Shown: positions 41,871 through 50,809 of the stretch, piece by piece
Layout of the letters: each line of letters begins with the position of its first letter
Numbering within the stretch: position 1 is the first letter of the stretch
Assembly: GCA_036941025.1 (NCBI GenBank)
Contig: JAYMNP010000001.1
Span: 2,626,501 to 2,690,500 of the forward strand
Reading direction: 5' to 3'
Source: Lachnospiraceae bacterium JLR.KK002
GTDB lineage: Bacteria > Bacillota > Clostridia > Lachnospirales > Lachnospiraceae
Length of the DNA stretch: 64,000 bases
Notes under the pieces: model-generated
Told to the model about the DNA's origin: nothing
Database searches by the model: none
The model's input: the letters and a program-made list of their open reading frames with translations, nothing else
Position numbers and translations under genes: made by a program

Positions 41871-43670
41871 CTATCCATCCGTCATTTCTGCGGAAAATCC
41901 GCCCATTGCAATGCTGCCAAATGCCTCCCCAAATGCAATTCCTTTCGGTGTTTCAGTATCCACGCCAACCGCGCCCTCATATGCACCGACTCCCATCCCG
42001 CTGTGGAACGGCACCGGATTTTCCATTGTCTCATCGACCATGATCGTGCCGTCCCATTCGATGTCTGCGCCCACCAGGCCGAATCCCCGGATGCACCCGA
42101 TGGCCCCGCCGACGGCAACCTTTCCCGATCCTCCCGTCACCGTAAGGTATACGCGGAAATCATGGACCAGGTTCTCCGCCACATTTTCAATGGGATAATA
42201 CAGGGAAAGGGTATGCCGCCCTTCTGTCCAGGTCTCTGCCGGGCAGTGCACCCTGACCGTTTCCTGGTCCATCTCGAAAGCTACATCACACACCGCAAGA
42301 CCGCTTTCCTGCCATTCCGCCGAGAACTCATCCTCAATCTCCCCTGCCCTCCCAAGCGCATCTATCAGCGCCGCAAGGCTGACCGGTGCCCTCTTCTGTA
42401 CATTGTCCGGAGTGACATCCACCACGATCTGCCCCTGGAACTCCACCGTAGTCTGCTTTTTCACTGCAAACGTAATCTGCTCCGCAAGCCGGGGGCTGCT
42501 CCCCAGCATCAGCTCCTTTGCATTTGTAAAGAGCTCCATCTGTATGGTGTTGGAATCCACCCTGTTCAGGATCCCCGTCAGGTTCTTGTCATTCTTTGAT
42601 TTTGCAGCCGAGAGCCTCGGGTTTTTCCCCACGCCTTTCAGCTTCTCCCTGCCGCCGATCCTGACCGTCCTTGAAGTGATGCATCCCACTGTCCCGGACA
42701 CGTCCATCTGTCCCCCGCTGAGGAGGATGACATCCCCGATATCCAGGGCGGGGTTGCCGGTTGTCTCCACATCAAAGGGTGTGTAATTAATGGCGGAAAG
42801 CGCGTCCAAAATGTTCATGCAAATCTCTTCGCGTGTGACCTCCAGCCCATACTGCAGGAAGGGGTTTGCCCCCAGGTTCATGGTGAGGCCGTCATCCGGA
42901 TCCAGATGGTAATACTCAGCCGTTTCCGTCACCACATTTGTGGAACTGACCGCCGTGTACCTTGTCATAAAATCAGAGACGCTGCTCGAATACCTGTGTT
43001 CCTGCCTGACCTCTGCCACTGTTTCCGCTCCAAAACGCTTCAGTTCCAGCCTCCCCTCACGGTTGATAAAGAAAAAGCCACCCAGGAGCTGCCCCACATA
43101 ATAAAGCACATCCCGGTAAGTCTCTATGTCATTGTCCTCATAGATGGAGATTCTGATTTCCGCATTCTGGAAAGCGCTGATCTCCTCCCTTGTCTGTGCC
43201 AGCCCCACGCCGCATGCATCCGAACACAGTACCATGAAGTCATAGCAGTTCCCCACACTCTGGAAACTGGAAAAATCCTTTTCAAAACGCACCATGTAGT
43301 CATACGCTTTCAGTTCCAGGCACTTCACCATCCGGTTCGCCTCTGATACCTCAAATACCCCCATCGGTATAGTTTCATAAGCGCCATCAGCAAGCCGCAG
43401 ATGGTAAAACAGCTCCACCTCTGCATCCTCCAGCGTGTACCGGTCGATGTCCGATAAGAGCGTGATCCCCAGCTCCGCCGAATAGACCGTCCCCAGCTCC
43501 ATCTCTGTGCTTCCGCAGCACTGCGCAGCGATATATCCGCTCCCCTTCACGATATCTTCATAACTGAACGGGTACACAGCGCCGCCCTTTGTTTTGATTT
43601 CCCCCGTCCAGTAATACCTCCTGGTGTTCTCCTGCACCGCCTGCAGGAACGCATCGCTCACCGGGTACAT
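41871..43670 (-). CDS. Phage tail-associated (tail-tip/hub) protein
   Basis: 599 residues from MYPVSDAFLQAVQENTRRYY (AAAGGGG upstream). The first 350 residues (EVSEANRMVKCLELKAYDYM, FFFINREGRLELKRFGAETV) have the layout of a distal tail/hub protein of the prophage endopeptidase-tail type; the C-terminal part holds beta-rich segments (HTLSLYYPIENVAENLVHDF) and a Gly-rich end. It should sit at the tail tip. No protease motif was identified. Its order between tape measure-side genes and the adhesin-like gene fits a siphovirus tip module, interrupted here by the DUF2971 cargo gene. Confidence 0.75.
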   Translation of the reverse strand: MYPVSDAFLQAVQENTRRYYWTGEIKTKGGAVYPFSYEDIVKGSGYIAAQCCGSTEMELGTVYSAELGITLLSDIDRYTLEDAEVELFYHLRLADGAYETIPMGVFEVSEANRMVKCLELKAYDYMVRFEKDFSSFQSVGNCYDFMVLCSDACGVGLAQTREEISAFQNAEIRISIYEDNDIETYRDVLYYVGQLLGGFFFINREGRLELKRFGAETVAEVRQEHRYSSSVSDFMTRYTAVSSTNVVTETAEYYHLDPDDGLTMNLGANPFLQYGLEVTREEICMNILDALSAINYTPFDVETTGNPALDIGDVILLSGGQMDVSGTVGCITSRTVRIGGREKLKGVGKNPRLSAAKSKNDKNLTGILNRVDSNTIQMELFTNAKELMLGSSPRLAEQITFAVKKQTTVEFQGQIVVDVTPDNVQKRAPVSLAALIDALGRAGEIEDEFSAEWQESGLAVCDVAFEMDQETVRVHCPAETWTEGRHTLSLYYPIENVAENLVHDFRVYLTVTGGSGKVAVGGAIGCIRGFGLVGADIEWDGTIMVDETMENPVPFHSGMGVGAYEGAVGVDTETPKGIAFGEAFGSIAMGGFSAEMTDG

Positions 43671-43744
43671 GAAAACACCCCTTTCCATGCAAAAAGCACC
43701 AGCCCTTCCAGACTGATGCCTCACTTAAAAATTTCCCATACCAT

Positions 43745-44893
43745 TTATTTTTTCATATTCGCATTATATTTGAGACAATCTTCGCATTTTATACTGCAAT
43801 CCTGCATTTCAAAAACATTTGGATTTCGCATGACACCTACATAAGGAATGTTCTTGCTGATACAAATTTCAATGACTTCCTTACGTTTCTCTGGCAACAT
43901 CCTATTTCCAAGAAATACCTTTGTAATTGGGAAAAATTCAACATTATAATCAGAAATATTTTCACAGCGCATCGGTAATAACAGACGCCACTCATTCTGA
44001 AATGCCCAATCGATACTCTTCCGTAATGCACCATTTGAATAAATATCCCATAAACCATCTTCTGTAATTTTTCTATCTTGCATTTCTACAAGCCGTTTCG
44101 TCATATCTGGACGTGTTTTACAATAAATCATAGGATACAGATTCTGATATACATCCTGATATTTTTTCTCCCCAGGCAACACCGTATATTCGATGCAAAA
44201 GCCCCTATGACAGTCTGCATATGCTCCGCCCCACATTAATTGCGAATATGGATTTGTAGCAAAACAAGAAGTTCTAAAGGTATTTTTCAGTTTAATACAA
44301 TACTCCTCAAAATCGGAATATATTATTTTCGCTACAGCCTGACCCAGATCATTTTGTTTGCTTAGTTCAATAGTCAGGCTTAACAGAAAATGTTCATTTG
44401 ATAACCGCTCAATTTCTGAATCCGGTTTCTTTGTGAATACCGAATGAAAATCCCCTGCGGAATTAAATTCTGCAGCTAATGCCTGAACAAACGCATTCCC
44501 TATTTCCTGCGTGGAAAACGCTTCTTTTATTTCAATCTGACAACGATCACAGTACTCAGTCAGCCTTAATCTCTCATATTCATAATAGTCAATGCTGATA
44601 TCAGAATCATATACGTCATCAAATTCACACGGTGCCTGCATAAACACAGTATTATTTTTCAATGCCTGTATAGAATAATTTATCTCTTTGCCATTATCTT
44701 TTTTTATAACATTTGGAAAATATTTGTACAGTTTGGACGGCATATTTAATTTGGAACGCACACCAAATTCCTGACAGCCCATGCTCTGTACTTCATTAAG
44801 ATCCATAATTGCACCATTAACAATGCAACATGATGATGCAAATTGAGGCGCCATTTGCCTTGCATAAAAAATCAGTTCATTAATATCCAACAT
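43745..44893 (-). CDS. DUF2971 family protein, AT-rich cargo gene
   Basis: 382 residues from MLDINELIFYARQ (GAGAGGTT before the ATG). The DUF2971 signature is visible: MPSKLYKYFPN, APCEFDDVYDSDISI, TSCFATNPYSQLMWGGAYAD with CHRGFCIEYTVLP, and a C-terminal Cys cluster (CSIKCEDCLKYN). The family has no settled role; members are found in accessory regions and have been suspected in defence. The gene and its upstream gap are far richer in A+T than the phage genes on both sides and it has its own TATAAT (44968-44973), so it is an inserted 'moron' within the tail module. Confidence 0.82.
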   Translation of the reverse strand: MLDINELIFYARQMAPQFASSCCIVNGAIMDLNEVQSMGCQEFGVRSKLNMPSKLYKYFPNVIKKDNGKEINYSIQALKNNTVFMQAPCEFDDVYDSDISIDYYEYERLRLTEYCDRCQIEIKEAFSTQEIGNAFVQALAAEFNSAGDFHSVFTKKPDSEIERLSNEHFLLSLTIELSKQNDLGQAVAKIIYSDFEEYCIKLKNTFRTSCFATNPYSQLMWGGAYADCHRGFCIEYTVLPGEKKYQDVYQNLYPMIYCKTRPDMTKRLVEMQDRKITEDGLWDIYSNGALRKSIDWAFQNEWRLLLPMRCENISDYNVEFFPITKVFLGNRMLPEKRKEVIEICISKNIPYVGVMRNPNVFEMQDCSIKCEDCLKYNANMKK

Positions 44894-45009
44894 AACCTCT
44901 CCCAAAGTATTTTTTGTGTTTTAACAATATTAAAATAATTTTGTTTTGATGAACTCATATGTTTTTCATTATACAAAATATCCCACAAAAAATCACCCAT
45001 TATTTGTAT

Positions 45010-45372
45010 CTAAAATTCTTTCAAAGTAAACGACACTTTCCACAATCCCTTATAGGATGTGTCTTTCACAAGGCTTGCCTTGTAGCCGTCAATGAACATT
45101 TCCGTCTGTTTTATCTCAAGCGTCTCCGTGTCAAAATAATCCACAGTCAGCTTCTCCTTCTGTTTGAACCCTGTCAGGGCCTTAAGCCATTTCGGGGAAA
45201 CGGAAAACGCGGCGGGGATGGACACCACGCCCATCCTCACCACGTCCCTCTGCGTGGTCCCGGCCTCCGTCTCGCCGCCGGAATCCGCCTCCACATCGCT
45301 CATCTGCACCTCGTAGGAGTCCGGCAGCGGGAGCGGCACCCCGTCCAATTTTAAATACTGTATAAAAGCCAT
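45010..45372 (-). CDS. Tail protein, DUF6711-like
   Basis: 120 residues. The stretch MAFIQYLKLDGVPLPLPDSY, TTQRDVVRMGVVSIPAAFSV and FTLKEF resembles the short DUF6711 proteins found right after tape-measure genes in clostridial siphophages, probably part of the distal tail. It lies six bases after the tape-measure stop, so the two are co-translated. Downstream the order is broken by the AT-rich DUF2971 gene. The family assignment is from memory and the function is inferred by position. Confidence 0.7.
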   Translation of the reverse strand: MAFIQYLKLDGVPLPLPDSYEVQMSDVEADSGGETEAGTTQRDVVRMGVVSIPAAFSVSPKWLKALTGFKQKEKLTVDYFDTETLEIKQTEMFIDGYKASLVKDTSYKGLWKVSFTLKEF

Positions 45373-45378
45373 GCCGCC

Positions 45379-48246
45379 TTACCTCCCTCCCGACCTTAAG
45401 TTCTGCCTTGTCTGCGCGTCCACCACCACTTCATCTAACAGCGTCCCGCCGACATACACGGGGATGCAGATGGTCCCGCCGCCTGCCATCCCCTGCAGGC
45501 CGGAGAACATCTCCCTGAGGCCGCTTAAAAGTTCGTTTACGGAATCCCCGGACACGCTGCCGCCGCCCTGCATCTGGATGGCTGCGGAAGGGTTCAGGAC
45601 CATATCCGCCGCCACGCCGTCCATTGCCTTTGCCACCATGCCCTTGCTGTCCTCGATGCCCTTTGCCAGCCCCTTCATGAAGTCCGGCATCCAGCTCTCG
45701 TAATCGGTCAGCGGTCCTTCGTCCGGCACGGAGAAGTGCAGGAAGGACTTGATCTTATTCGCCACGCTGCTCACGGCATCGCCCACGGCTCCGATGCAGC
45801 TTTTGATGCCGTTCACAATGCCCATGATCATGTCCTTGCCCCACTGCAGGGCTTTGGACGGGAGGCTCGTAATGAAGCTGATGGCGTTATTGAATCCTTC
45901 CTTGATGGAGGACACGATTTTCCCCATCGTTCCCTTTATGCCGCTCCATATATTGTTGAACACCGTAGTGACCGTATTTTTAATGCTGTTCACCACACTT
46001 GAAACCGTGGATTTGATGCCATTCCACACAGAGGTAATTGTGGATTTAATCCCGTTCACGACAGAAGTAACAGCGGACTTGATGGCATTCCACACCGTGG
46101 TGATGACCGTCTTTATCGCATTCAGCACCGTTGTGACTGTATTTTTGATGGCGTTCCATGCCGTGGTGATAAAGGTCTGGATTGCCGTCACCACCGTGGT
46201 GACCACAGTCTTTATCCCGTTCCATATGGTCGTGAACACCGTCTTTATTGCATTCAGCACCGTTGTGATGATGGTTTTGTAAATATTGAAATAGGTGGTG
46301 ATGATGGTCTTAATCACTTCCACCACTGTACTGAATATGGTTTTTATCCCTTCCCACAGCCCGGAAAAGAAATCCTTGATCCCGTTCCACACCGCCTGCG
46401 CTGTGGAGGAAATGGCCTCCCATGCCGCCGTGAAGAAGTTTTTGATTGCCTCCCATACGGCAATGGCGACCTCTTTCACATTTTCCCAGAGGTTGATCCA
46501 GAACTGCCGGAAATCCTCATTTGTGTTCCACAGATAAATAAATGCCGCCACCAGTGCCGTAATCGCTGCGATAATGAGGAATATGGGATTGGCAAGCATG
46601 GTGGTGTTTAAGGCGGCGAAAGCGGTCTTTACCGTATTGATGACTCCTGCCACCTTCGGCACTATGGTCATAATCGTGCCGACCGCAGACACCACTTTCC
46701 CGATGACAATCAGCATCGGCCCAAGAGCCGCCGCAAGGAGCGCGATGGTAGTCACCACTTTCTTCGTCCCCTCGTCCATGCCGTTCAGCCAGTCCACGAA
46801 CTTCTGCACCCATCCGACAATCATTTTGATGGCGGGCAGCAGAAGCTCCCCAAAAGAAATAGCCAGCCCTTCCAAGGCTGACTTTAAAATCGTGATCTGC
46901 CCCTGCAGGTTGTCAAGCTGTGTGTCCGCCATCTGCTGCGCCGCACCGCCGCTGTCAATGATGGACTGCTGCAGGTCATCCCATGTGCTTCCCGTGTTGG
47001 CAAGCAGGGCATTCACGGAGGACAGGTCGGTCTTGTTGAAAATCTGCCCGATGATGTTGGACTTCTCCGCCGCCGTCATGCCGTCCATGCTCGTGTTCAG
47101 GTCTCCGAGGATGTCATTGAGGGAGCGCATATTCCCCTCGGAATCGTAAACATCCAGACCAAGCTGCTCCATGCAGGCGGCCGCCTTGTCGGTGGGGTTC
47201 TGCAGGGAGAGGATGACGTTACGCAGATGTGTGCCGCCCTCCGCACCCTTGATGCCGTTGTTGGCGAGGATGCCAAGTGCCGTGTTCAGCTCCGCCGTGC
47301 CGCCCTTCACAGTCTTTGCAGTTGCGCCGATGGTAAGAATTCCCTCGCCGAGCTGCGCCACGGAGGTGTTGGTGGTGGAGGCGGTCTTCGCCATCTGGTC
47401 CACCATCGTCCCTGCCTCATCCACGCCCATGCCCAGGGCGGACATGGCATCCGTCACCATGTCCGATGCCGCCGCAAGGTCAATGCCGCCGGCCGCCGCA
47501 AGGTTTAAGACGGTGGGGAGCGTGTCGCACATCTGCTGCGTGTCGTACCCGGCAAGGGCAAGGTAGTTCAAAGCCTCCGCGCACTCCGAAGCGGAGAAGG
47601 CCGTCTCGCTGCCCATCTTCTTTGCCAGTGCGGAAAGCGTATCCATTGTATTGACGCTCTCGCCGTTGACCGTGGACATGGCGTCCTTCGTGATGCCCAT
47701 GGTCGCCTGCACCTGCGACATAGACGACTCAAAATTTGCCGCCGTGCTGACTGCCGCTGTACCGAGGGCGGTCACGCCCGCCGTGACGGGGAGCAGCTTC
47801 TGTCCTGCGGAGGAAATGTTATCCCCCACAGTCTTCAGCTTTTCCCCCGTGGCGGCGATTTTCTGCAATGCCACAGCGGACTGCCCTGCCAGCCGCTCCA
47901 GGTCACGCAGATTGTTTTCCGTTTCGATGATCTCCCTCTGGAGGGCATCGTACTGGTCCTGCGTGATCTCCCCATTGGCAAGAGCCGTATTTGCCTGCTC
48001 TGCGGCGGTCTTTAAGGTTTCCAGCTTTTCCTTCGTCCCTGCCACAGCCTCGCCCAGAAGCCTGTGCTTCTGGGCCAGCAGCTCCGTGTTGCCGGGGTCT
48101 AATTTTAAGAGTTTCTCCACATCCTTAAGCTGCGACTGCGTATCCCGGATGGAGGAATTGACTCCCTTTAATGCGGTCTGTAGTTTTGTGGTATCCCCGC
48201 CGATCTCAACAGTGATACCCTTGATTCTGTTCGCCACGGCGGACAC
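45379..48246 (-). CDS. Phage tape measure protein
   Basis: About 955 residues. The N-terminus (IKGITVEIGGDTTKLQTALK, then a coiled coil) and the TP901-type core (GSETAFSASECAEALNYLAL, GIDLAAASDMVTDAMSALGM) are typical; hydrophobic helices lie near 530-600. A middle stretch of about 170 residues is a run of short repeats (TTVLNAIKTVFTTIWNGIK; SVWNGIKSTVSSVVNSIKNT), period about 11. It sets tail length and is ejected with the DNA. The start is GTG; the site AGGAAGG favours the second GTG at 48237 over 48246. A C-terminal part is Gly-rich. Confidence 0.92.
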   Translation of the reverse strand: MSAVANRIKGITVEIGGDTTKLQTALKGVNSSIRDTQSQLKDVEKLLKLDPGNTELLAQKHRLLGEAVAGTKEKLETLKTAAEQANTALANGEITQDQYDALQREIIETENNLRDLERLAGQSAVALQKIAATGEKLKTVGDNISSAGQKLLPVTAGVTALGTAAVSTAANFESSMSQVQATMGITKDAMSTVNGESVNTMDTLSALAKKMGSETAFSASECAEALNYLALAGYDTQQMCDTLPTVLNLAAAGGIDLAAASDMVTDAMSALGMGVDEAGTMVDQMAKTASTTNTSVAQLGEGILTIGATAKTVKGGTAELNTALGILANNGIKGAEGGTHLRNVILSLQNPTDKAAACMEQLGLDVYDSEGNMRSLNDILGDLNTSMDGMTAAEKSNIIGQIFNKTDLSSVNALLANTGSTWDDLQQSIIDSGGAAQQMADTQLDNLQGQITILKSALEGLAISFGELLLPAIKMIVGWVQKFVDWLNGMDEGTKKVVTTIALLAAALGPMLIVIGKVVSAVGTIMTIVPKVAGVINTVKTAFAALNTTMLANPIFLIIAAITALVAAFIYLWNTNEDFRQFWINLWENVKEVAIAVWEAIKNFFTAAWEAISSTAQAVWNGIKDFFSGLWEGIKTIFSTVVEVIKTIITTYFNIYKTIITTVLNAIKTVFTTIWNGIKTVVTTVVTAIQTFITTAWNAIKNTVTTVLNAIKTVITTVWNAIKSAVTSVVNGIKSTITSVWNGIKSTVSSVVNSIKNTVTTVFNNIWSGIKGTMGKIVSSIKEGFNNAISFITSLPSKALQWGKDMIMGIVNGIKSCIGAVGDAVSSVANKIKSFLHFSVPDEGPLTDYESWMPDFMKGLAKGIEDSKGMVAKAMDGVAADMVLNPSAAIQMQGGGSVSGDSVNELLSGLREMFSGLQGMAGGGTICIPVYVGGTLLDEVVVDAQTRQNLRSGGR

Positions 48247-48289
48247 CCCTTCCTGTTAAAATGCAGAAATAAACCCAGGGGGACGCCGC

Positions 48290-48457
48290 CTAAAAGCGGT
48301 CGAAATCCTCCTGGGTAGCGATTTCCTTATAGCCCTTGTATTCGTCGTTCCTGCTCTCCGCGAACATATCATTGACCATGCCGATGGTTAGAAGGTCAAG
48401 GTCACGGATGGAAAGCCCAAGCTGCACACACCGGAGCAGGAACAGCGGCGTTGTCAT
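48290..48457 (-). CDS. Small tail-assembly protein (GT-type extension)
   Basis: 55 residues, MTTPLFLLRCVQLGLSIRDL to EIATQEDFDRF. Its ATG overlaps the stop of the tail chaperone gene (ATGA). The same frame is open upstream to an A8 run in the chaperone gene, so a -1 slip there would join the two into one longer protein, as with lambda G and GT. It can also be started from its own ATG. The sequence is of the kind seen between chaperone and tape-measure genes in clostridial prophages. Confidence 0.8.
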   Translation of the reverse strand: MTTPLFLLRCVQLGLSIRDLDLLTIGMVNDMFAESRNDEYKGYKEIATQEDFDRF

Positions 48458-48831
48458 TTCCCGGTCAGTCGGGCGAAGTTTTTTTTAGACTGGACATCCG
48501 TCTGCACGTTCAGCCCCCATAGCTGTATCAGCTTCGGAAGCACCTGGTAGATGGAAAAGGTGTTGAATTCATCCAGCCATTCCTCCGGGCTGTCCGGGAT
48601 ACTGGGGTCTGCGTGTTTCGCCATCACATAGGCGATGTTCTCAAACATCTCCAGTGAAAACAAATCCAGGTTGGAACTCTCCTCGTCCCCGTCACCGATG
48701 GATTTTTCAAGGCTCCTTAAATCCTTATAGATGTCCCGGTGGAATTTCATCCGGTAAATGCGCGGGATGGCTGCGGATGCCCTGAAAGGCACCTGCTTCC
48801 CGTCAATCTCGATATTCTGTTTCATGCTCAT
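48454..48831 (-). CDS. Tail assembly chaperone
   Basis: 125 residues (MSMKQNIEIDGKQVPFRASA, RIYRMKFHRDIYKDLRSLEK), GGAGGG eight bases before the start. It lies between the major tail protein and the tape measure, the place of lambda gpG-like chaperones that coat the tape measure during tail building. Near its end the codons TCT-AAA-AAA-AAC provide a slippery A8; a -1 shift leads into the 55-codon frame downstream and would bypass the stop. So both short (G) and long (GT) forms are expected. Confidence 0.85.
   Translation of the reverse strand: MSMKQNIEIDGKQVPFRASAAIPRIYRMKFHRDIYKDLRSLEKSIGDGDEESSNLDLFSLEMFENIAYVMAKHADPSIPDSPEEWLDEFNTFSIYQVLPKLIQLWGLNVQTDVQSKKNFARLTGK
48479..48486 (-). other. 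Probable -1 ribosomal frameshift site
   Basis: Eight consecutive A on the coding strand, 25 bases before the chaperone stop. After a -1 slip the reading is KLRPTDREMTTPLFLLRC, joining the downstream 55-codon gene without a stop. Confidence 0.7.
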
Positions 48832-48834
48832 GGA

Positions 48835-49464
48835 TTATCCCTCCCCTTCCGTATCAGTTGTGCCGCCATTTTCTGTACCACCGCCGGAAGTGCCTCCTAA
48901 TGCCGCATCCGGCAGGTACACGCTCTTGTACCAGTTCTGGTAGACCTCGTCCGTAGTGCTGTCCCCGGTCTTTGCCTTCACATAGCCGCTCGCCAGGGGC
49001 GCCGCCGTGATGGACAGAGTCTCGGTCTGCACCTCGATCTCGTCCTCGTTGGTCTGGGACTCGATGGTCGGGCGGGCCGCCGAGCAGTTGTACAGCACAT
49101 GGCGGATTTTCCGCACATCGCCGTCAAACTCGAACAGCAGGGCGAAGTTCTCCGTTTCCGCATTGGCGTTCTCTAAAAGCACCTTGTTCTCATCCAGGGC
49201 CTCCTTCAGCACGTCGGTGCGGAAGCTCTCCGGCACCATGGCAAGCTCCAGGTCTCCCTCATAGCCCATGTTGTTGCTGACGGTATAATAAGCGTACCCG
49301 TCTGCATAAAAATTGCTCGGCTCGCCGTTGGGGTCCAGGGAAAGGGAAACGGCGCCGAGCATCGCAACGGGCGTGCCGAAGGACACCTCCCCGTCCACCC
49401 CCAGCGTCAGCAGCGCATAATGCACGTTGCAGATGTTGAATTTCACTTTATTCTTCTTCGGCAT
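48835..49464 (-). CDS. Major tail (tube) protein
   Basis: 209 residues from MPKKNKVKFNICNVHYALLT; the ATG at 49464 overlaps the end of the upstream gene by 17 bases. GTPVAMLGAVSLSLDPNGEP, FYADGYAYYTVSNNMGYEGD, LELAMVPESFRTDVLKE are typical of the phi13/phage major tail protein family that builds the tail tube; the C-terminal part is a Gly/Thr-rich extension (LGGTSGGGTENGGTTDTEGE). Position between head-tail joining proteins and chaperone agrees. Confidence 0.88.
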   Translation of the reverse strand: MPKKNKVKFNICNVHYALLTLGVDGEVSFGTPVAMLGAVSLSLDPNGEPSNFYADGYAYYTVSNNMGYEGDLELAMVPESFRTDVLKEALDENKVLLENANAETENFALLFEFDGDVRKIRHVLYNCSAARPTIESQTNEDEIEVQTETLSITAAPLASGYVKAKTGDSTTDEVYQNWYKSVYLPDAALGGTSGGGTENGGTTDTEGEG

Positions 49465-49786
49465 CGTAAACCACCTCCATGTCAAACTGGTAGAGGACCT
49501 CGTACAGCTTCTCGCTGGCAATCCAGACCTCCGACTTGTTGTAGAAGATGCGCCGCTTATCCAGCGCGTCCTCCAGTTTCTTCTCCACCGACGGGTCCTT
49601 GGTGTCGGTGTACAGTTCTATCTTCACGCCGCTTGCCTTGAAGTACACCATGCCGTCAGCGGCGAAGTTATCGCTCTGCGGCAGGAGGTAACAGATAAAC
49701 GGCGGCTCCGGCGACTCGCCCTCCGCAAAATGGTCATAGGCGAAGGGGATGCCGGTTTCCTTTAAAAGTGCCAGTAATGTTTTCAA
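49448..49786 (-). CDS. Head-tail joining (tail terminator-like) protein
   Basis: 112 residues, MKTLLALLKETGIPFAYDHF, then PPFICYLLPQSDNFAADGMV and KIELYTDTKDPSVEKKLEDA. The size and the 'KxELYTxxKDPxxExxL' stretch are typical of the gp17/tail-completion group that sits between the gp10-like and major tail protein genes in clostridial siphophages. It starts three bases from the gp10-like stop and overlaps the major tail gene. Role at the head-proximal end of the tail is inferred from position. Confidence 0.75.
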   Translation of the reverse strand: MKTLLALLKETGIPFAYDHFAEGESPEPPFICYLLPQSDNFAADGMVYFKASGVKIELYTDTKDPSVEKKLEDALDKRRIFYNKSEVWIASEKLYEVLYQFDMEVVYDAEEE

Positions 49787-49789
49787 AGC

Positions 49790-50170
49790 CTATCCCTCCA
49801 ATGCTTTCTGTATCTCTTTTTCAAGCTGCTCTATGCCGGCCTGCTCCGCCGCCGCGATATGCGGCTTTGCCGGGACGCGCCCGCCGCCCCGCTTGGCGTG
49901 GCCGTGTTCCAAAAGGTGCGTCAGTTGGTAGCGGTTTTTAGAATGCACCGTCACTTCCAGTGAATTGGACGTTTCCTTTGTGGTCTTCACCGCCCATGAC
50001 TTTGCATACTTCCCGGTGTCTTTCGGCGCGTTGGCTTCAATGTCCTTGCGCACCGCAGTCCCGGCTTTCTTCACCGCCTTTTTCACATCCTCCGTGGCAA
50101 GGTCCGCATATTCGGTCAGCCCCTTCATGATCTCCTCTGCCATCCGGTCGATAGATACACCATTCGCCAT
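49790..50170 (-). CDS. HK97 gp10-like head-tail protein
   Basis: 126 residues from MANGVSIDRMAEEIMKGLTE (GAGG eight bases upstream). KKAGTAVRKDIEANAPKDTG, YAKSWAVKTT and YQLTHLLEHGHAKRGGGRV with KPHIAAAEQAG are classic HK97 gp10 family stretches. The protein takes part in joining head and tail. A longer frame to 50209 overlaps the upstream gene and is less likely to be the start. Neighbours on both sides are head-completion genes. Confidence 0.88.
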   Translation of the reverse strand: MANGVSIDRMAEEIMKGLTEYADLATEDVKKAVKKAGTAVRKDIEANAPKDTGKYAKSWAVKTTKETSNSLEVTVHSKNRYQLTHLLEHGHAKRGGGRVPAKPHIAAAEQAGIEQLEKEIQKALEG

Positions 50171-50172
50171 CG

Positions 50173-50514
50173 TCACCGCCTCGCTTTCCTGCATTTGAAT
50201 TTGATGCATTTCTTTTTATAATTCATGTGGTCGATGGCGAGGATGTCATACAGCTCCCCGCCAAAAACCACCCGGTACCCCGTGGAATCAACCGCAGACG
50301 CTTTCCTGCACCAGCGGACAGTAAACGAAACATCCGATTCATCCGCCACGGTTCCGGCCACGTCCGTTTCACTGGTCTGCTTCCCGGCCTCACCGCTTAC
50401 TGTAGCATGGCAGGAATAATAATCTGCCCATGTGTTTGTGTGGTTGCCGATGCCGTCCACCTCCACGGCATTCTTCTGAAAGGTGATGCGGACATTCAAA
50501 AGGGAAACCTCCAT
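50173..50514 (-). CDS. Head closure / head-tail adaptor protein
   Basis: 113 residues (MEVSLLNVRITFQKNAVEVD, WADYYSCHATVSGEAGKQTS, YRVVFGGELYDILAIDHMNY). This corresponds to the SPP1 gp16 / HK97 gp9-like head-closure group: a small beta-barrel with a late 'YDILAIDxMNY' strand. Two Cys near the C-terminus (KKKCIKFKCRKARR) make the end basic. It overlaps the connector gene by one base and the gp10-like gene follows at two bases. Confidence 0.82.
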   Translation of the reverse strand: MEVSLLNVRITFQKNAVEVDGIGNHTNTWADYYSCHATVSGEAGKQTSETDVAGTVADESDVSFTVRWCRKASAVDSTGYRVVFGGELYDILAIDHMNYKKKCIKFKCRKARR

Positions 50515-50789
50515 CAGAACGCCTCCTTCCGGCTGCCGGAAAGAAGCGCACGGAGCGTCAGCATCATGGCATGGTGGTCGGCATCCTCCCGGTGTTCATA
50601 CAAATAGGCGACCGTATACTGTACTGCTATCTCTGCATTTTCCACTGCGTAAAATTCCTGCGTGTCATCCATCCTCGCCACACCCATGCAGATTTTTTCC
50701 GATGCCCTGACCATACTTTCAATCAGGGCATCATCATCGTCATAATCCACACGGAGGTAGTTCTTCATTTCTTCCAGCGTCACCGCCAT
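50514..50789 (-). CDS. Head-tail connector protein (gp6-like)
   Basis: 91 residues from MAVTLEEMKNYLRVDYDDDD. The start at 50789 was chosen because family members begin so and GGGGG lies ten bases before; an ATG at 50810 overlapping the capsid stop is possible. DDALIESMVRASEKICMGVA and QYTVAYLYEHREDADHHAMM, LTLRALLSGSRKEAF are signature stretches of the phage gp6-like / QLRG connector family, which binds the portal ring. Confidence 0.88.
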   Translation of the reverse strand: MAVTLEEMKNYLRVDYDDDDALIESMVRASEKICMGVARMDDTQEFYAVENAEIAVQYTVAYLYEHREDADHHAMMLTLRALLSGSRKEAF

Positions 50790-50809
50790 GCCTGCAGCGC
50801 CCCCTTTCA

